DNA from: Polytrichum commune
Lineage: Eukaryota > Streptophyta > Polytrichopsida > Polytrichales > Polytrichaceae
Direction of reading: 5' to 3'
Assembly: GCA_950295325.1 (NCBI GenBank)
Contig: OX485808.1
Span: 12,402,501 to 12,466,500, forward strand
Length of the DNA stretch: 64,000 nt
The notes beneath the pieces are model-generated. The model worked only from the letters and a program-made list of their open reading frames with translations. It did not search any database and had not been told where the DNA came from. Of this stretch, positions 23,036 to 35,049 are shown piece after piece. The first letter of the stretch is position 1. Each line of letters opens with the position of its first letter. Made by a program: the position numbers and the translations under genes.

Positions 23036-24834
23036 TGGAGGGGATTGTGATGCAAATGGTGGAGATGCCCTTAACACAACAACATTGTCCCTTATTCTCA
23101 AATTTGTTTTTGAAATTTAGGACCTTCTTAGAGAGAGAGAGATGACAGTGCTAGTCCAAGGGCTTGCATGAATGAGGGACGCTTCACCTTCATTATAGCC
23201 ACAAGCTCGTATGTAAACTTGGAGCGAGTTTACTTAGCAACATGACCTTCTACACACACACAAAACCAAGGGTTGTCAAAAAAAATGATTTAGGATTTCT
23301 TGTGATCATAGTTGGTGGTTTGATGACCATGACCAAAACAAAATACACATCATAATTTGAAAGCCTTGATCACGGGACAATAATAATGGTAACACTTTGG
23401 AGGTTTTATGCAGCTCAAAGAGTTAAGTAACATTTATGGAGGGGTGCTAAAGGAACTACGTACATAGTTATAAAAAGTCCATGGGGCTCCATCAATACTG
23501 AGTTTGGGGCGGCCTTGACTCGTAGTAGGAAGGAGCCTAATTGAATACAAGGAAGTTAGAGCCTATGCTTTATGCGGAACTTACTATCATTGGTGCCTCT
23601 TCACAACTAAGTTCATGGGTTTATGACATACTTTCTCCATCTTTTTGTAGAAAGAAAATAAATGTGAGGAGTTAATGGTAGTCTAACTACCGGTGGACGG
23701 TGGCCGGCCTTCAAATGACTTTTTGTAGTTATGTGCACTTCATTATGGTAAATAGTGTGGGCCACACTAATAACGTGGTGTTCACACTAGAAACAATCGG
23801 AGATAAGATTGTTGGTGGGCACTCTTTACCAGTCCACTAATATATTACATTGGAGGTTCAAGAAACAAATGATGACATCTCTTTGATATTTTGCTCATTT
23901 TCCTTTTCTTTTACTTTTATTTTATTTTGCAAAAGTGAAATCACGTTTCATTGCAGAAGCATATCTATGAAGGCAATAAATAAAGTAATAGTAGCTGCAA
24001 CAAATAATCCATTTGCTTTGTAGAGCTTCTTGCGTTCTTTCTAAAAACACACAAATCTTCTCCTAACTTGGAGTCATTTGACCATAACGAGCATTCAAAT
24101 ATCAGTTGCATATACCTTGAAGAAACACATGCATATTGATTTTTTTGTATTTTCTCCCTCGATTATTGGATTTAGGAAATGACTTTAAGCATTTGTAATG
24201 TTTTCAATGGACACGTTACCCACATCTAGAAGTGAAATGATGAGATCATAGTGAGTGCTTAAGATTCAAGTGTAGCTAGCATTGCACAGTATTTTTCATG
24301 CAGAATGGTGTGTACTATGGGCCACACTGTAGGAATACAAAGGGTAAGTCACATTATACCCATGCCCGCACTATTTACCATAATCTATGCAACTTTGTAT
24401 TGCCAAAATCTACACTCATACTACATTATTTCTTTTCAAGATGAGCTATCTTATAGGTGAGAGGAAATTATCGCACATCAGTGTACCTCTTATTCTACTC
24501 TCGTTCATCCAACATATAAGCTTCGAAATAGTATTCATTATCGAGGTTAATTTTTGAACTTGATCCAATGCCAAAATTGGTTACAAAGACCTTGAATTAG
24601 TCTAATTGGAGTTATTCAAGATGGATTTTCCACAAACCTATAGGTGGTAAAGAATTATGTGTTTGATGGACACAATCTCCTCTCGCCATTTTATGTTTTA
24701 CAACAGAGCCATGTGTAAAGTCTTGGGATCAAGCTCATGTTGAGTTGGTTCAACTGTGAGTTTGAGAGTGTATTCATAAAATCACACAATGTTTCTTGAG
24801 GCTTAAATTAACATGCTCAAAGAGTGGTGTTGGG
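23036..24834. other. Intergenic DNA, no gene seen
   Basis: An inverted pair around TATGGTAAATAGTGTGGG (about 23745-23762) and its complement (about 24364-24385) may be the ends of a decayed element of about 650 bp. No coding signal. Confidence 0.35.
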
Positions 24835-25075
24835 CTATTAATGACATAATTTCTATCTTGTCATACTAGCATGGGTGGGCCAAGCTAGCAAGACTTCATG
24901 GTATCCATGATTCAGGGGGCAGGTCCCATAGGAAAAACCTATTTAAATCCCATATTTTCCTCAGTTCTTTTTGGGATGCTTAGGCGAAGTCCAATCTTGA
25001 GTTTCATTCAACTTTAAAAACAGGCTCCAACACACAACATACTAACGAGCTCTTAATAGAAAAACATTATCCCGT
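24835..25075 (+). repeat. Dispersed repeat F, copy 1
   Basis: Shares GGGTGGGCCAAGCTAG and downstream blocks (ACAGGCTCCAA, AACATTATCCCG) with 30583-30812 in the same order. Noncoding. Confidence 0.6.
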
Positions 25076-25769
25076 AGAAGAATGAAACTCATGAACTCAT
25101 CCCTCCCTGAGAGACTTTACATATAGCTCTAATGTTTGTCCTACGTTGATTTTTTTTCTTTTTTCTTTTTTGTAAAAATGAGATTTTTTTAATTTTAATA
25201 AGATTCGTATCATTAGATAATCTATATTGTAAGTAGCTAAATACCACTAACAATCGACTGTATTTATATGATATCTAGCACCCACTTACTATTCGGAGTT
25301 GCATAGTGCTATAATGTTATACTTTGTAATACTTTAGTCTTGTAATGCTATAGTCTTGTATACTTTGTAATATCTGAACTACTTGCTTCTGCTTTGTTTT
25401 GTAAAGAATGGAATTTGAAATAAATACTGTATATCATTCCGTCCTTTCAAATTGTAGGTGACACTAAATACCAATATCGATGTACCTTCGAGTACTATAT
25501 TTACTTTTCTACAGCTTGAAAGTTAATCCTCCCACAAAACTTTATGAATATTCCTTGAATCTTGACATTCTAATAGGAATATATACATATGAACACGAAG
25601 CTTATACGTGTGCACTCGATTTTGAACACAAAGGTAAGTAGGTACTATAGCCCACTTGTACAAGGTCCCCAATTCAAATCCTCGTAGGATGATTTTGTGT
25701 AGTTAAAAGAGACGGAATTCTTCCATATGAATGTACTTTTCATCGATCCATGTTATAATCCACCCTTTA
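25076..25769. other. AT-rich intergenic DNA, no gene seen
   Basis: CAATTCAAATCC near 25670 resembles a tRNA B box but no tRNA fold was found around it. Nothing else assigned. Confidence 0.35.
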
Positions 25770-26266
25770 GGGTCACTTTACACATCGGTCAAGGGCCATG
25801 ACCATAAGATTGTGAGAGCCCAAAAGAAAGTGTCCAAGGCCGTCTCAAATCACCTCCAAAATCATGTAGTGTGGTCACGGACCCTCAAGTGCAATATGAA
25901 GTCATATGCGATTGGGCCCTCAACGAAATGCTAATTCAATGAGTTTTTATTCATGCGGGTCCTCGGACGTGATAAAATAGAATAAATCAATGGTAGTGAA
26001 CGTTCAAAGTGCCATGGTTTCTTGGTTTTGTGTTAGGCCTACCTCCAAGAGACGGTTTTTGAAAATAATCCAATGACCATAAAACATGATCCATTCGATG
26101 CCATGTAGGAATTCATGCTGACTTTACATCCATCTTGCATTCACATACTCCGTTGGTCCCTCAAGCGTAGTGGGAAGCGAAGTTGGACTGGCTCCGCCTT
26201 TTCCACCAATGAGAGTGCTTGAAGTGTAATGGTCACGGGCTCTCAGTCTCGTGTGTGAAGTGGCCC
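25770..26266 (+). mobile_element. PIF/Harbinger-like MITE, GGGYCACTT family, copy 1 (497 bp)
   Basis: The left end GGGTCACTTTACACATCGGT and the reverse complement of the right end GGGCCACTTCACACACGAGA are inverted repeats. TTA flanks both sides (25767-25769 and 26267-26269). It shares most of its interior with 28449-28946 and, inverted, with 35734-36240. Noncoding. Confidence 0.9.
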
Positions 26267-26781
26267 TTATATTATGGTGGTATGCCACCGGGCAAGGGGA
26301 CATTGGGACAATATAAGTGTATCCTACTACACCGTTTATGGTTTTTAGTGTCACTTATTGTTTCGAATTATGCTATGCTATAGAAGTTTTTCAAATATTA
26401 TAATTGTTACAAACAAATGGAAAATATGTTGTTTGGACATCACATGACATAAACAACTCAACATGATCAAAATTTACATTATGAAGTTATTGCAAATTTA
26501 TTGCATTGCGTAGCTTTGAATAATAAGTGACACTAACTAGCATTGATGCTGAAGACTATGGGGGGTCTTTGCAGATTAGTATGGTTTCAAATCAACCTCG
26601 AGAAGCAGTCTCCAAGTTAGTTCCTATTCTAAGACGTTGTCATTGGATGAATGAGAAGTATGTCCTTATACAACAATTCTATAAACCCTAAGGTAAATAT
26701 GTCTTTACTCAAAGACCGACTTTATTTGAACACCTACTTTTGGGTGGAAAATGGTTAAAATTTATCCTAAAACAAACACGT
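26267..26781. other. Intergenic DNA between two MITEs, no gene seen
   Basis: No reading frame or repeat recognised. Confidence 0.4.
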
Positions 26782-27173
26782 CTACACTAAATATGATATT
26801 TACTGTCACCAATTCTAATCATCTTGCTGAATACTAATTGTAAACTGCGGTGTAGTCTCACCAACACTAAATGCTAACTCAACATTATTTGTCGTTCCTT
26901 GAAAAAAAAAATTTGGGGGGGGGGGGGGATTTATAGATTTTATAGTGTTGCAATTACTATCACTTACCAGGTGTTTTTCCATCCAAAATCCAATCACCTA
27001 TGACAATATTTCATCACAAGTTGCTGACAACAAAAGGTAGAGATTTTGCCAATGGATGAACTCATCCATCATCCATGAAACTATTTGTAAACTTAACCAT
27101 ACCAAGTGTCGTCCAAAAAGTTACCATAATGACATTAAAAACCATATGACACTAAATATCATATTTAGTGTAG
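26782..27173. mobile_element. MITE-like element, copy 2 of the TAAATATGATATTTA family (392 bp)
   Basis: The left end CTACACTAAATATGATATTT and right end CTAAATATCATATTTAGTGT are inverted repeats, and each is itself almost palindromic. The interior matches 13580-13925. It contains a 14-nt G run (26915-26928) that is absent from copy 1. Confidence 0.8.
26915..26928 (+). repeat. Poly-G run of 14
   Basis: Uninterrupted G14 preceded by an A9-A10 run and TTT, inside the MITE at 26782-27173. Length is prone to assembly error. Confidence 0.8.
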
Positions 27174-28448
27174 TAATTAATGTGATGGGTTGTTGACTAG
27201 AATGCCCAAGAATCATTGCTCAACACATGCTCACCACTAACCACTTCAGGCACACCTATATAACCACTTAAGAACATTTAAAATATTTTTTTAATGAAAA
27301 ATCATGGAAGACATCAATCCGTGAGGTCCTTTATGGCAAATCATTGTCGAAAGCATTCCCATCTTCTAGGATCAATTCTCCAAGCTCTTCTCCGCCCAAG
27401 CATTGATCGAAAACTACGCCTGGATCATCCCATGATGCGAAACTCATCTTGTTGAACATCATCATCAACATCACCGTTGTCATTCTCCATCTCTTGGCGC
27501 ATTGCAATTGAGTTTGAATGAACTAATGCTAATGATAATATGAAACAATTGGCAAATTTGCACATGTCTATATTCAACCTACTGGCTTGGACTAACTGTA
27601 GTACTGAATTCATAATTAAAAAAACATAAAAAAACCCCAAAATTTGCCAAGTTTTTTTAAATACATTTCAAAATGCATATATTAAAATAAGTTAAAAACA
27701 TATGCACCGCTAGGCACACCACTTGAAACAAACATCAAGAGCATTGGGTTTGTAGATTTTGAAATATATGGAGATGTATTCTTTGGAATGAAGTTAAGAA
27801 TTGGTCAAGAGAGTGGGAGTATAAGACAATTGTGCATAAATTATGGCCCATTTCGTCCTTACGAATAACACTTCATAGAATTGTTAGCACTACAAGGGAG
27901 CCACGACCATTCAATTGGTCAATGCAACTTATGGGCATAATCGCATGTAAATTCAATCCATCGGGTCGAAATGCATTGCGTCTTTGGCCGTTCCCAATGT
28001 AGCCATTCCCAATGTAGTTTTTGCAAGTCTCTAATGGAACGGCCACTCCAAAAAACTAGGAAGTTGTGAAACTTATTACCTTCAAATGCCAAGGAGGGAT
28101 GTTGTTTTTGTTCACAAATGGACACTTGCAAATTGGCACAACCAAAAGAAATTTGAAGATCCCAAACTTTAGGACTTGCAAACAACGATGAATTGAAGTA
28201 AACCCATAGCAACTAGACGTGGATTGCATCGCAAACACTTGACCAAGGGTACATTGAAATAGAACTATTAGTGTGGGTTACTATTTGGAGCTACACATTC
28301 TAGTAACACTTTTTTTTTTTCAAGAACATCATTTTTTTTTCAACCAAGTAAACTAACATGTGTTCCCAAAATTAAGAATGATCACGATAGTGTAAAGTCA
28401 TAGCAACGTGCAACTCGAAATGATAACCCACACTAATAGGACTCTTTA
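27174..28448. other. AT-rich intergenic DNA, no gene seen
   Basis: The 97-codon minus-strand frame (27919-28212) has no known motif. Nothing assigned. Confidence 0.4.
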
Positions 28449-28946
28449 GGACCACTTCACACATGAGCCAAGTGCCGTGCCCATGACATTATGAGACCCC
28501 AAAAGAAAGTGTCCGAAGGTCGTCCCAAGACACCTCCAAAACCACGTGATGTGGTCACGGGCCCTCAAGTGTAGTGTGAAGTCATATGTGACCGGGCCAT
28601 CAACCGTATGCTATTTCAATGAATTTCTATTCATGCGGGTCCTCACACATGATAAAATAGAATAAATCAACCGTTGTGAGCATTTGGAATGCCATGGTCT
28701 CCCAAATTTGTGTTAGGCCTACCTCCAAGAGATGGTTTTTGAAAATAGCCCAAGTGACCATGAACCACGAGCCATTCGATGCCATCTAGGAATCCATGTA
28801 GACTTTACATCCATCTTGCATTCACACACTCCATGGTCCCTCAACCATAGTGTGAAGCGAACTTGGACTAGCTCCGCCTTTGCCGCCAATGAGAGTGCTT
28901 GAAGTGTAATGGTCACGGGCTCTCAATCTCATGTATGAAGTGACCC
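28449..28946 (+). mobile_element. PIF/Harbinger-like MITE, GGGYCACTT family, copy 2 (498 bp)
   Basis: Ends GGACCACTTCACACATGAGC and, inverted, GGGTCACTTCATACATGAGA, with TTA at 28446-28448 and 28947-28949. Collinear with 25770-26266 over nearly its whole length, including the AAAAGAAAGTGTCC block. Confidence 0.9.
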
Positions 28947-28980
28947 TTAGTATACCTATCTAGTGCTTGGGAAGATTTTT

Positions 28981-29350
28981 AGGGCATGATTGGTCAAAAT
29001 CCTAGCGAAACCGTTTCCAAAGTCCAACCGGTTACATGCCGTGATCTTTTGGTCTAACTTCATTGGTTAGGTCTATATTCCAATACATTCATCTAATCTT
29101 GGTCCGAGATGACCTTAAACTACTGGATGATGGTGGAGAGATACCCAAATCTCAAGGAAGAGGTTGGCGGTTCGAATCCGGGCTGTGAAATCTCCTCTCT
29201 ACTTGACGGAAAACTTGCCAGGTGGTGAACTGCCTCCTGTGCTTTGGCGCTGGCCTGTCGGCCTTTTGTCTCAAAAAAATAAAAATAAAATGATGTGTAA
29301 TTTTCCGGAAGTCTTGAACTTCAACCGGTTATTTCTCAAACTCAATCGGC
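28981..29350 (+). repeat. Dispersed repeat A, copy 3, interrupted by a SINE
   Basis: The family start (GGTCAAAATCCTAGCG, CCAACCGGTTACATG) runs to about 29126 and the family end (TCTTGAACTTCAACCGGTTA) resumes near 29313. The gap is filled by the SINE-like insert at 29133-29289. Confidence 0.7.
29133..29289 (+). mobile_element. tRNA-derived SINE-like insertion, about 157 bp
   Basis: Holds a perfect RNA polymerase III B box, GGTTCGAATCC, at 29169-29179 and ends in an A-rich tail (CAAAAAAATAAAAATAAA). It is flanked by ATGATG at 29127-29132 and 29290-29295, a possible 6-bp target duplication. It sits inside dispersed repeat A, which gives an outside reference for its boundaries. The A box is not clear, so the parent tRNA cannot be named. 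Confidence 0.65.
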
Positions 29351-29516
29351 CATTTGTAACTAAGATAGCGGCCCCGGTTCATTGTGGTGCCTAGTATTGG
29401 CTAGATTCAGATAACTTAACCTTGAGATTTTAGGAGCAGGTGTGTCATATGTGTGTCAGCATAATCTCAGCCACGTTCAATGCCGACTGCCCACCATATA
29501 AGGGTCGAGTCACACA

Positions 29517-29571
29517 CCCCGGTCAAGGGCCCCGGTTAAGGGCCCCGGTTAAGGCTCCGGTTAGAATAAGT
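29517..29571 (+). repeat. Short GGCCCCGGTTAAG tandem repeat
   Basis: Four imperfect copies of a 10-13 bp CCGGTYAAGG unit. No gene nearby. Confidence 0.7.
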
Positions 29572-29639
29572 AACCACTCAAATTGGTTATATTGTGCCCA
29601 GATTGTCCAATTCAGAGAATTAGCTAACATACGAGGTAG

Positions 29640-30582
29640 TTAACTTGTATGAGAGCTAATCTATTGCAGGGCCACACCACCTGGTTACAATTAAGGTTTG
29701 AATAGAAGTTATCTACTTTTTGGGACCTTGTTTTTGCAAAGACTTTGTAACTCATCCATACCCCCAATACTAACTAAATTTTAAGGAATGAATAGTATGA
29801 GTTTTTTTCTTCTTCTTGAATACCCACCTTTCATTTTCCCTATCTCTTCTCTGTTATGCTACAATGTACCACATTATTTCTTACATCATCACAAATGAGC
29901 ATATATTGTAGAATAATAGAAGAATTAATAAACTAACCATTTCTATTGTTTAATTGTAGATACTATTGTTATTCAACTACAAATGTAAAATTTTGTTTCA
30001 ATAAAAATGAAACACAAACGGTGTGTGCTGCAAAATTGTAATGTATCATAATTAGTGTCATGTTCAAAACTTGGGCAAGTTCATATAAACTTTGGTTGGT
30101 TAACAATAACTCCTTTCTTAAACGGGTTAACCTATGGTTAGTGGTAATTGGGATGTGCGGTTGTGCGATAGGTTAGCTCGCATATGAGTTAGTTGATTTC
30201 ACTAACTCATATTGTTAGGTGATCCCCCTAACTAGGTGGTGCAACTATAATTTTAGTTAGCAAGAATTTTGGGTAGTTGATCTTCACTAACTCGTAAGTT
30301 AGCTACTTTTGTTAACTAGGTGGTGTGGCTTGACCCTAAGTGGGTCTATTTTGGTAAGATGTCGATTCAATCTTACTCAAATACCTGCAATTGAGCATGG
30401 GTGTGGTAAGATGTGTAATTAAGAACATACCTCAAAGTACTTGTGTTTATGGACTCAACATCAAAGTTATTTGTAAATTCAAGGAGACGAAACCATGGGT
30501 TTTGTCCCAAACCTTGAGTTAATGAGAATTACCATGGTCACCCAAGTTTTCTTAATTCTTAATTAGCATACACAAAGACTTT
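29640..30582. other. AT-rich intergenic DNA, no gene seen
   Basis: GTTAGCTAC/CTAACTAGGTGGTG-type phrases recur loosely (about 30170-30330). No coding signal. Confidence 0.4.
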
Positions 30583-30812
30583 GTAAGGCTATTAAATATC
30601 AATTTTCTAGCTTGTCCTCCTAGAAAGGGTGGGCCAAGCTAGTGTTGCATAGGCCAATATGGGATTTAGGACGGCGGTTCCCATGTACATACCCTGTTCT
30701 AGATCCAAAATTTCTATCAAAGTTTGAGAGGTGGAAGGAGGAGGTCCCAAAAACTTCAACCAAGTTTCAAAACAAGCTCCAATGTATGACAAGCAAACTA
30801 CATTGATTATCC
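30583..30812 (+). repeat. Dispersed repeat F, copy 2
   Basis: Counterpart of 24835-25075, sharing GGGTGGGCCAAGCTAG and the terminal TGATTATCCCG/CATTATCCCG block. Confidence 0.6.
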
Positions 30813-31734
30813 CGATTTGTGCATGTGGTATTAATTCCTTAAAAATTGATTTTTTTTGCCAAATCTTAAAATTAGTGAGGGCTGAAACTTTTCATGAGTT
30901 ATACTAAAATTCATGAATACATTGTCATTTACCATTCAATTCGAAAAAATTAATGGGTGCTCTAAGGTGTTTTGTAGAGTGGTAAAAGAAAATATTTGCA
31001 AACACATGTTTGTCAACAAAACGTTACTCAATGCAATGGTTCAGATTTGTTTCTATATCTAGGATTTGGAATGGCCTCCGACTTTTTACCTTTATGGGGA
31101 GAAACTTAAATAATAAGAACATGGCTTGGGCATGAGTAATATGAATATTGTAGTTAATGTTGTTATGAATAATACTTTAAAATGAATAGTCTTGGGATGA
31201 AGAATGCTTCCTAGATGTTTTGGTGGGACTAATTTTATAGCGTAAAGAAACTTAGTTTTACCTCGACTAATTTTCCACACTTACTATTAACATGCCCTCA
31301 CTAAGGGGTTGTTTACACCATGGACCATGACGTTGTCCCAAGCCTCTGTAAAATCTATGATTGGTTGTTGAACTCGTCCCAAGACCACTTTGGTTTACAC
31401 CAAGGAAAAAATGTCGGCATGTCATGGAGTTCGAGGTCCCCAAAAGACATATTTTAAGGCCTACCTTATCCACCGCACGGGGAGGTCACTTAGTGCATTT
31501 TAAAAACGACGTGCGGCATAATATAGGGAGGATTAAAATCATTTGACATAAAAATTATAAAATAATTCCAAATAATGAAGGGTCCATTAAAAGTACATAA
31601 GCCCATTACAAGTAAAATAGATAGGTATAAAATATGGGCCATTCCCTTTTAGTAGAAATAATATAGGGGCTGAAAATAAGGATCTTAGGATGTATGTTTA
31701 GTAGAATCAATTTCGTACGCATGCCTCACGAGGG

Positions 31735-32460
31735 ATGGATGAAAAATTACTCATCATTCATCCAAAAATGGATGAAATTGGAAGCCTCAGTACAAAGAAC
31801 CAGAAAATTTTGCCAACCGTAGAAGTTGATGGGCATTCCATTTACAAGTCAACGTTTGTCTCGCAACTCAATGGTAATGTTTTTGTATCCAAAGATATAT
31901 TAGCAAAAATTAAACATAGTATTCATTTCAACAACCATGATAATTGTCTCCAAGTAAGATCTTTATGTGGATCAAGTTTGTTATCTATAGGATCTGATTG
32001 TGGGGTGCATTTTGTCCAACGGAGCACAACAATGCTATTGTCAACTGTAAAATCCGTTGCCAAACGAAAAAGGGGACGTTCAATGACTGATGTTAAAGCT
32101 GGAAATGCTACTAACATATTGAACGGAGTAGATTCCAGTTCATGGTGGGTGGGTAGGGTGTAGGATATGCGGCGGCGCAATGGGAAACAATTTGGAGTAC
32201 TTAGGCAAGCGGTTGACCTCCTTGCTCGAACGGAGGAATCAGGGAGGAGAAATCCTAATAATCCCCAAATCGAAGTAATGTTGCAATATTATAGAAAATA
32301 TCCAGGCCGTAACAAATTTAAGTATGATCACACGGATAGCAAATGGATTGATGTAGATTGCATTATATCTATGGTAACCATGAGCTACAATTCTACAAAT
32401 GAGGTGTACACTCTTGATAGGAATGATTCAGAGCAACTGTCCAAGTTTGTGACAGAATGA
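31735..32460 (+). pseudogene. Unrecognised ORF in a transposon, one in-frame TAG
   Basis: Two open stretches, 31735-32160 and 32164-32457, lie in one frame and are separated only by a TAG at 32161-32163. Together they read about 240 residues. The first half has a basic KRKRGR stretch near residues 123-128. The sequence across the stop, SSWWVGRV-stop-DMRRRNGKQFGVLRQ, reads as continuous protein. The second half (LLARTEESGRRNPNNPQIEV and on) has balanced, protein-like composition unlike the AT-rich DNA around it. I do not recognise the family. It could be a captured host gene fragment or a transposon accessory protein now disabled by the stop. A downstream ATG at 32167 could still give 97 residues. 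Confidence 0.5.
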
Positions 32461-32569
32461 ACTATATAAGATTCATGACCAAGCTTAAAGTGTTTCACAC
32501 TATATGGTTTTGGTCTTCACTAGCATGTAAAGTGATTTTGAATAAAGGATTTTTATGGAGTGGGTGTTG

Positions 32570-32632
32570 TGTTTGTGAACACACACACAATCTTGTTGTG
32601 TTTGTAAACACACACTCAATCATGTTGTGTTC
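32570..32632 (+). repeat. Imperfect tandem duplication of about 30 bp
   Basis: GTGTTTGTGAACACACACAC-AATCTTGTT is followed directly by GTGTTTGTAAACACACACTC-AATCATGTT. It lies inside the 2.08-kb element, 3' of the ORF. Confidence 0.8.
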
Positions 32633-33384
32633 CATCCTAAGTCTTCTTTTTGTATTTTCACTTTAAGTTTTTGTACTTGGTTTTTGCAATGGTACGTTAT
32701 TTTTTTATTTTTTTATTGCCATGCTTTTCCCATCACTTTTGCATTGCATACATTCTTAAATTCAATTTTTTTAATTAAAAGGAATATAGACTACAAAAAA
32801 TTTCAATGACATGGGCATTATAAGTAATGGTAGGGTACAAAAAATAGGCCATTTTAGAATATTATGTAATTATAGGGAGCTTTTAATTCGTGCCTTGGAG
32901 GTAAATAGCCCCTAAACAAATACCCCTCCGCCACACGTGGTACACAAAAATCCTACTGAGTGACCTCCCCGTGATCCACCGACGTAGTCCAAAGGGTTTT
33001 GTGATGGGAGAGGCAAAAGAGGTGCTCTTGTAGAAAAAGGCAAGGGCACATGACAAAGAAATTATGTTATAATACATTTTTGATGAAATTTTTTTGGGGA
33101 AAAGAAGATAAAGACAAGAGAAGATAAAAGAATGGTCAAACTTTTTTTTTTTTTTTCAAAACTGTCCTTTTGGGACATATATTAAAAAAATCAGCACATT
33201 CACTTTTGGGTGCACGGTCATTCCTCTTAATCCACATTCGGTCTACACCTAGTGAGGGGCCCAAAACTTTGTAAATTGATTTATTTACAAAAATCAGACC
33301 ATGGAAGTTGGATCATGAAGGCAAACCATGAAAAAACACCATCTTCCGTAGTTCAACTTCACAGTCCATGATGTAAACTGGCCC

Positions 33385-35049
33385 TAATTGGGCTTATTAG
33401 TGTAGCTCTTACTATGAAGTTTTCTCAGAGCAGATCAAACCCCACCGTTTCATGCCTCCTTGAGAGATGTAACAGATAATTGTATCGAATTCAAAAATAA
33501 AAATAAAAATAAAAATAAAACAACAACAACAACAACAACAACATTGGGCCTTGGCCAAGGAGTAGGGAATCTACACGTTTACTCAAGAACAACGATAATC
33601 TTCATAATGAACACAAGAATCATTTCCCTTGCCGAGATGCAGTCTCATTATGAACTTGCTAATCATTCTGAACTATTTGTGTGCTTAAAAATGAATCCAA
33701 GGAGAGATCAAGTGGGTGCAAGGTTACAAATAGATCGAGAGCTCGAAGCTCGAGTTGACTCATCGGTTAAGTTAAGGAGACAGAGAATCTTCTCAGTGAA
33801 TAAGATAATTAATCATACGAATTTCAAAAGTTACGGGAAAATGGCTACACTCCAAGTCAATCACGATTTGTTTATTGTGCTATATAAATCGCTTGTTCAA
33901 AATCCAAGGAGAAGTGGGTGCAATATAAGGCAAAGCAAACAGTTGAGAGCATCAAGCATTGACTAACTTTCAATGAAAGATGAAACTATTGAGAGCTTGA
34001 CATTCGGTCAAGCGCCCAATAGCTTGAGCAAGTGTAAAGTGGCAACACTTAAAGTGAGACATCAAGGGAAGAGGAAGAGGGGGTGTTACTAAAAAAAGGA
34101 GAATTCGCGACAAGTCTAGTGGATTGGGGTCCACGTAGCAAAAGCCTATTCTCAATATTCTTAAGCAATCTTCGTAAAGATAGCTTAAGACTTTGACCAA
34201 GAGCTTGTGCCAAGTGTTCGACGTTAGAATAGCAAGGGTGTCATCTAAGCTTTGTGAGCTTGGTAAACAATTCCAAGTTGCATAACATTATTCAGATCTA
34301 TAATAGTGTTTTGTGGGACTAATAGTATTATGCATAATATTCTGCACATTCGGACTGCTCCCTAAACCAATGGAAATGCTCTTCTCTGGAAGCCATGAAC
34401 CTCTACACTAAATAGGTTTATTAGTGTGACCTTTCGAACATGATGACATTTATTGAATTTTGATTCCAGGTTTCTGAGATAAAGTCAATCTTATTTAATC
34501 ACACGTGGAGTTGTGTGAGTGTGTATGTCGTAAACTAGATTGTTGGTTAACGTGCTAATCAAAATTAGCAATAGAAAATTTATTGCATAAACAATGCAAT
34601 AATTTATTTCTAAAATTTACCAGTTGAATCCTGCGATCCCTAATACTGTACAATCAGGGTACGTCCCTATTACCCTAAACCCTAAACCTTATGTCTAACT
34701 CAAATTCCACAAAGGTTTCAAGCAATCATTTTGATGATGCGTGACACTTTTAAGCCACAAATAATTAATATATCCATAATATGATGTGCAAATAGGGTAC
34801 ATTGAAAGTAAGTAATCTAGATATTTATGAAACATCTGAAAGTTAGTGTTAGTGACACTCATGGACCTATTTAGTAAATCAACATCCTATGAAGGTTTAT
34901 CATAATAACGTTTAAAAGCTGATTGATCACATTGGTGAATGTGGATAACACAAACTAAAGGGGAGGACAAACCTGGGGAGGAGAAGGGTGAAAATGTTAA
35001 GTTCTATCATAGAGCCCAATAGTTTCTATTAAAGCCAAATTAACGTCTT
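33385..35049. other. Intergenic DNA, no confident gene
   Basis: A 168-codon plus-strand frame (33460-33966) starts in low-complexity AAATA/CAA repeats and has no known motif. It is not called. No other signal. Confidence 0.4.
33493..33543 (+). repeat. AAAAAT and CAA microsatellites
   Basis: Four to five AAAAAT units followed directly by about eight CAA units. Confidence 0.9.

Larger units (their letters stand above)
31305..33384 (+). mobile_element. PIF/Harbinger-like element, 2080 bp, carrying an ORF
   Basis: The ends GGGGTTGTTTACACCATGGA and, inverted, GGGCCAGTTTACATCATGGA are terminal inverted repeats. Both flanks are TAA (31302-31304 and 33385-33387). Subterminal arms also pair: CGGGGAGGTCACTTAGTG near 31480 and its complement near 32960, so the arms extend a few hundred bp with indels. 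The termini resemble the 515-bp MITE at 20433. No DDE transposase was recognised, so it appears non-autonomous; it carries the open frame at 31735-32460. Confidence 0.8.

Noticed and set aside
25650-25700. Possible tRNA gene or SINE near the B-box-like CAATTCAAATCC
   Set aside because: No acceptor-stem pairing, A box or target duplication could be found.
29133-29200. Functional tRNA gene at the GGTTCGAATCC box
   Set aside because: No cloverleaf with a 7-bp acceptor stem; the A-rich tail and flanking duplication favour a SINE.
33460-33966. 168-codon plus-strand frame
   Set aside because: Starts in AAAAAT/CAA microsatellites (Lys-Asn and Thr runs) and shows no motif or splice context.
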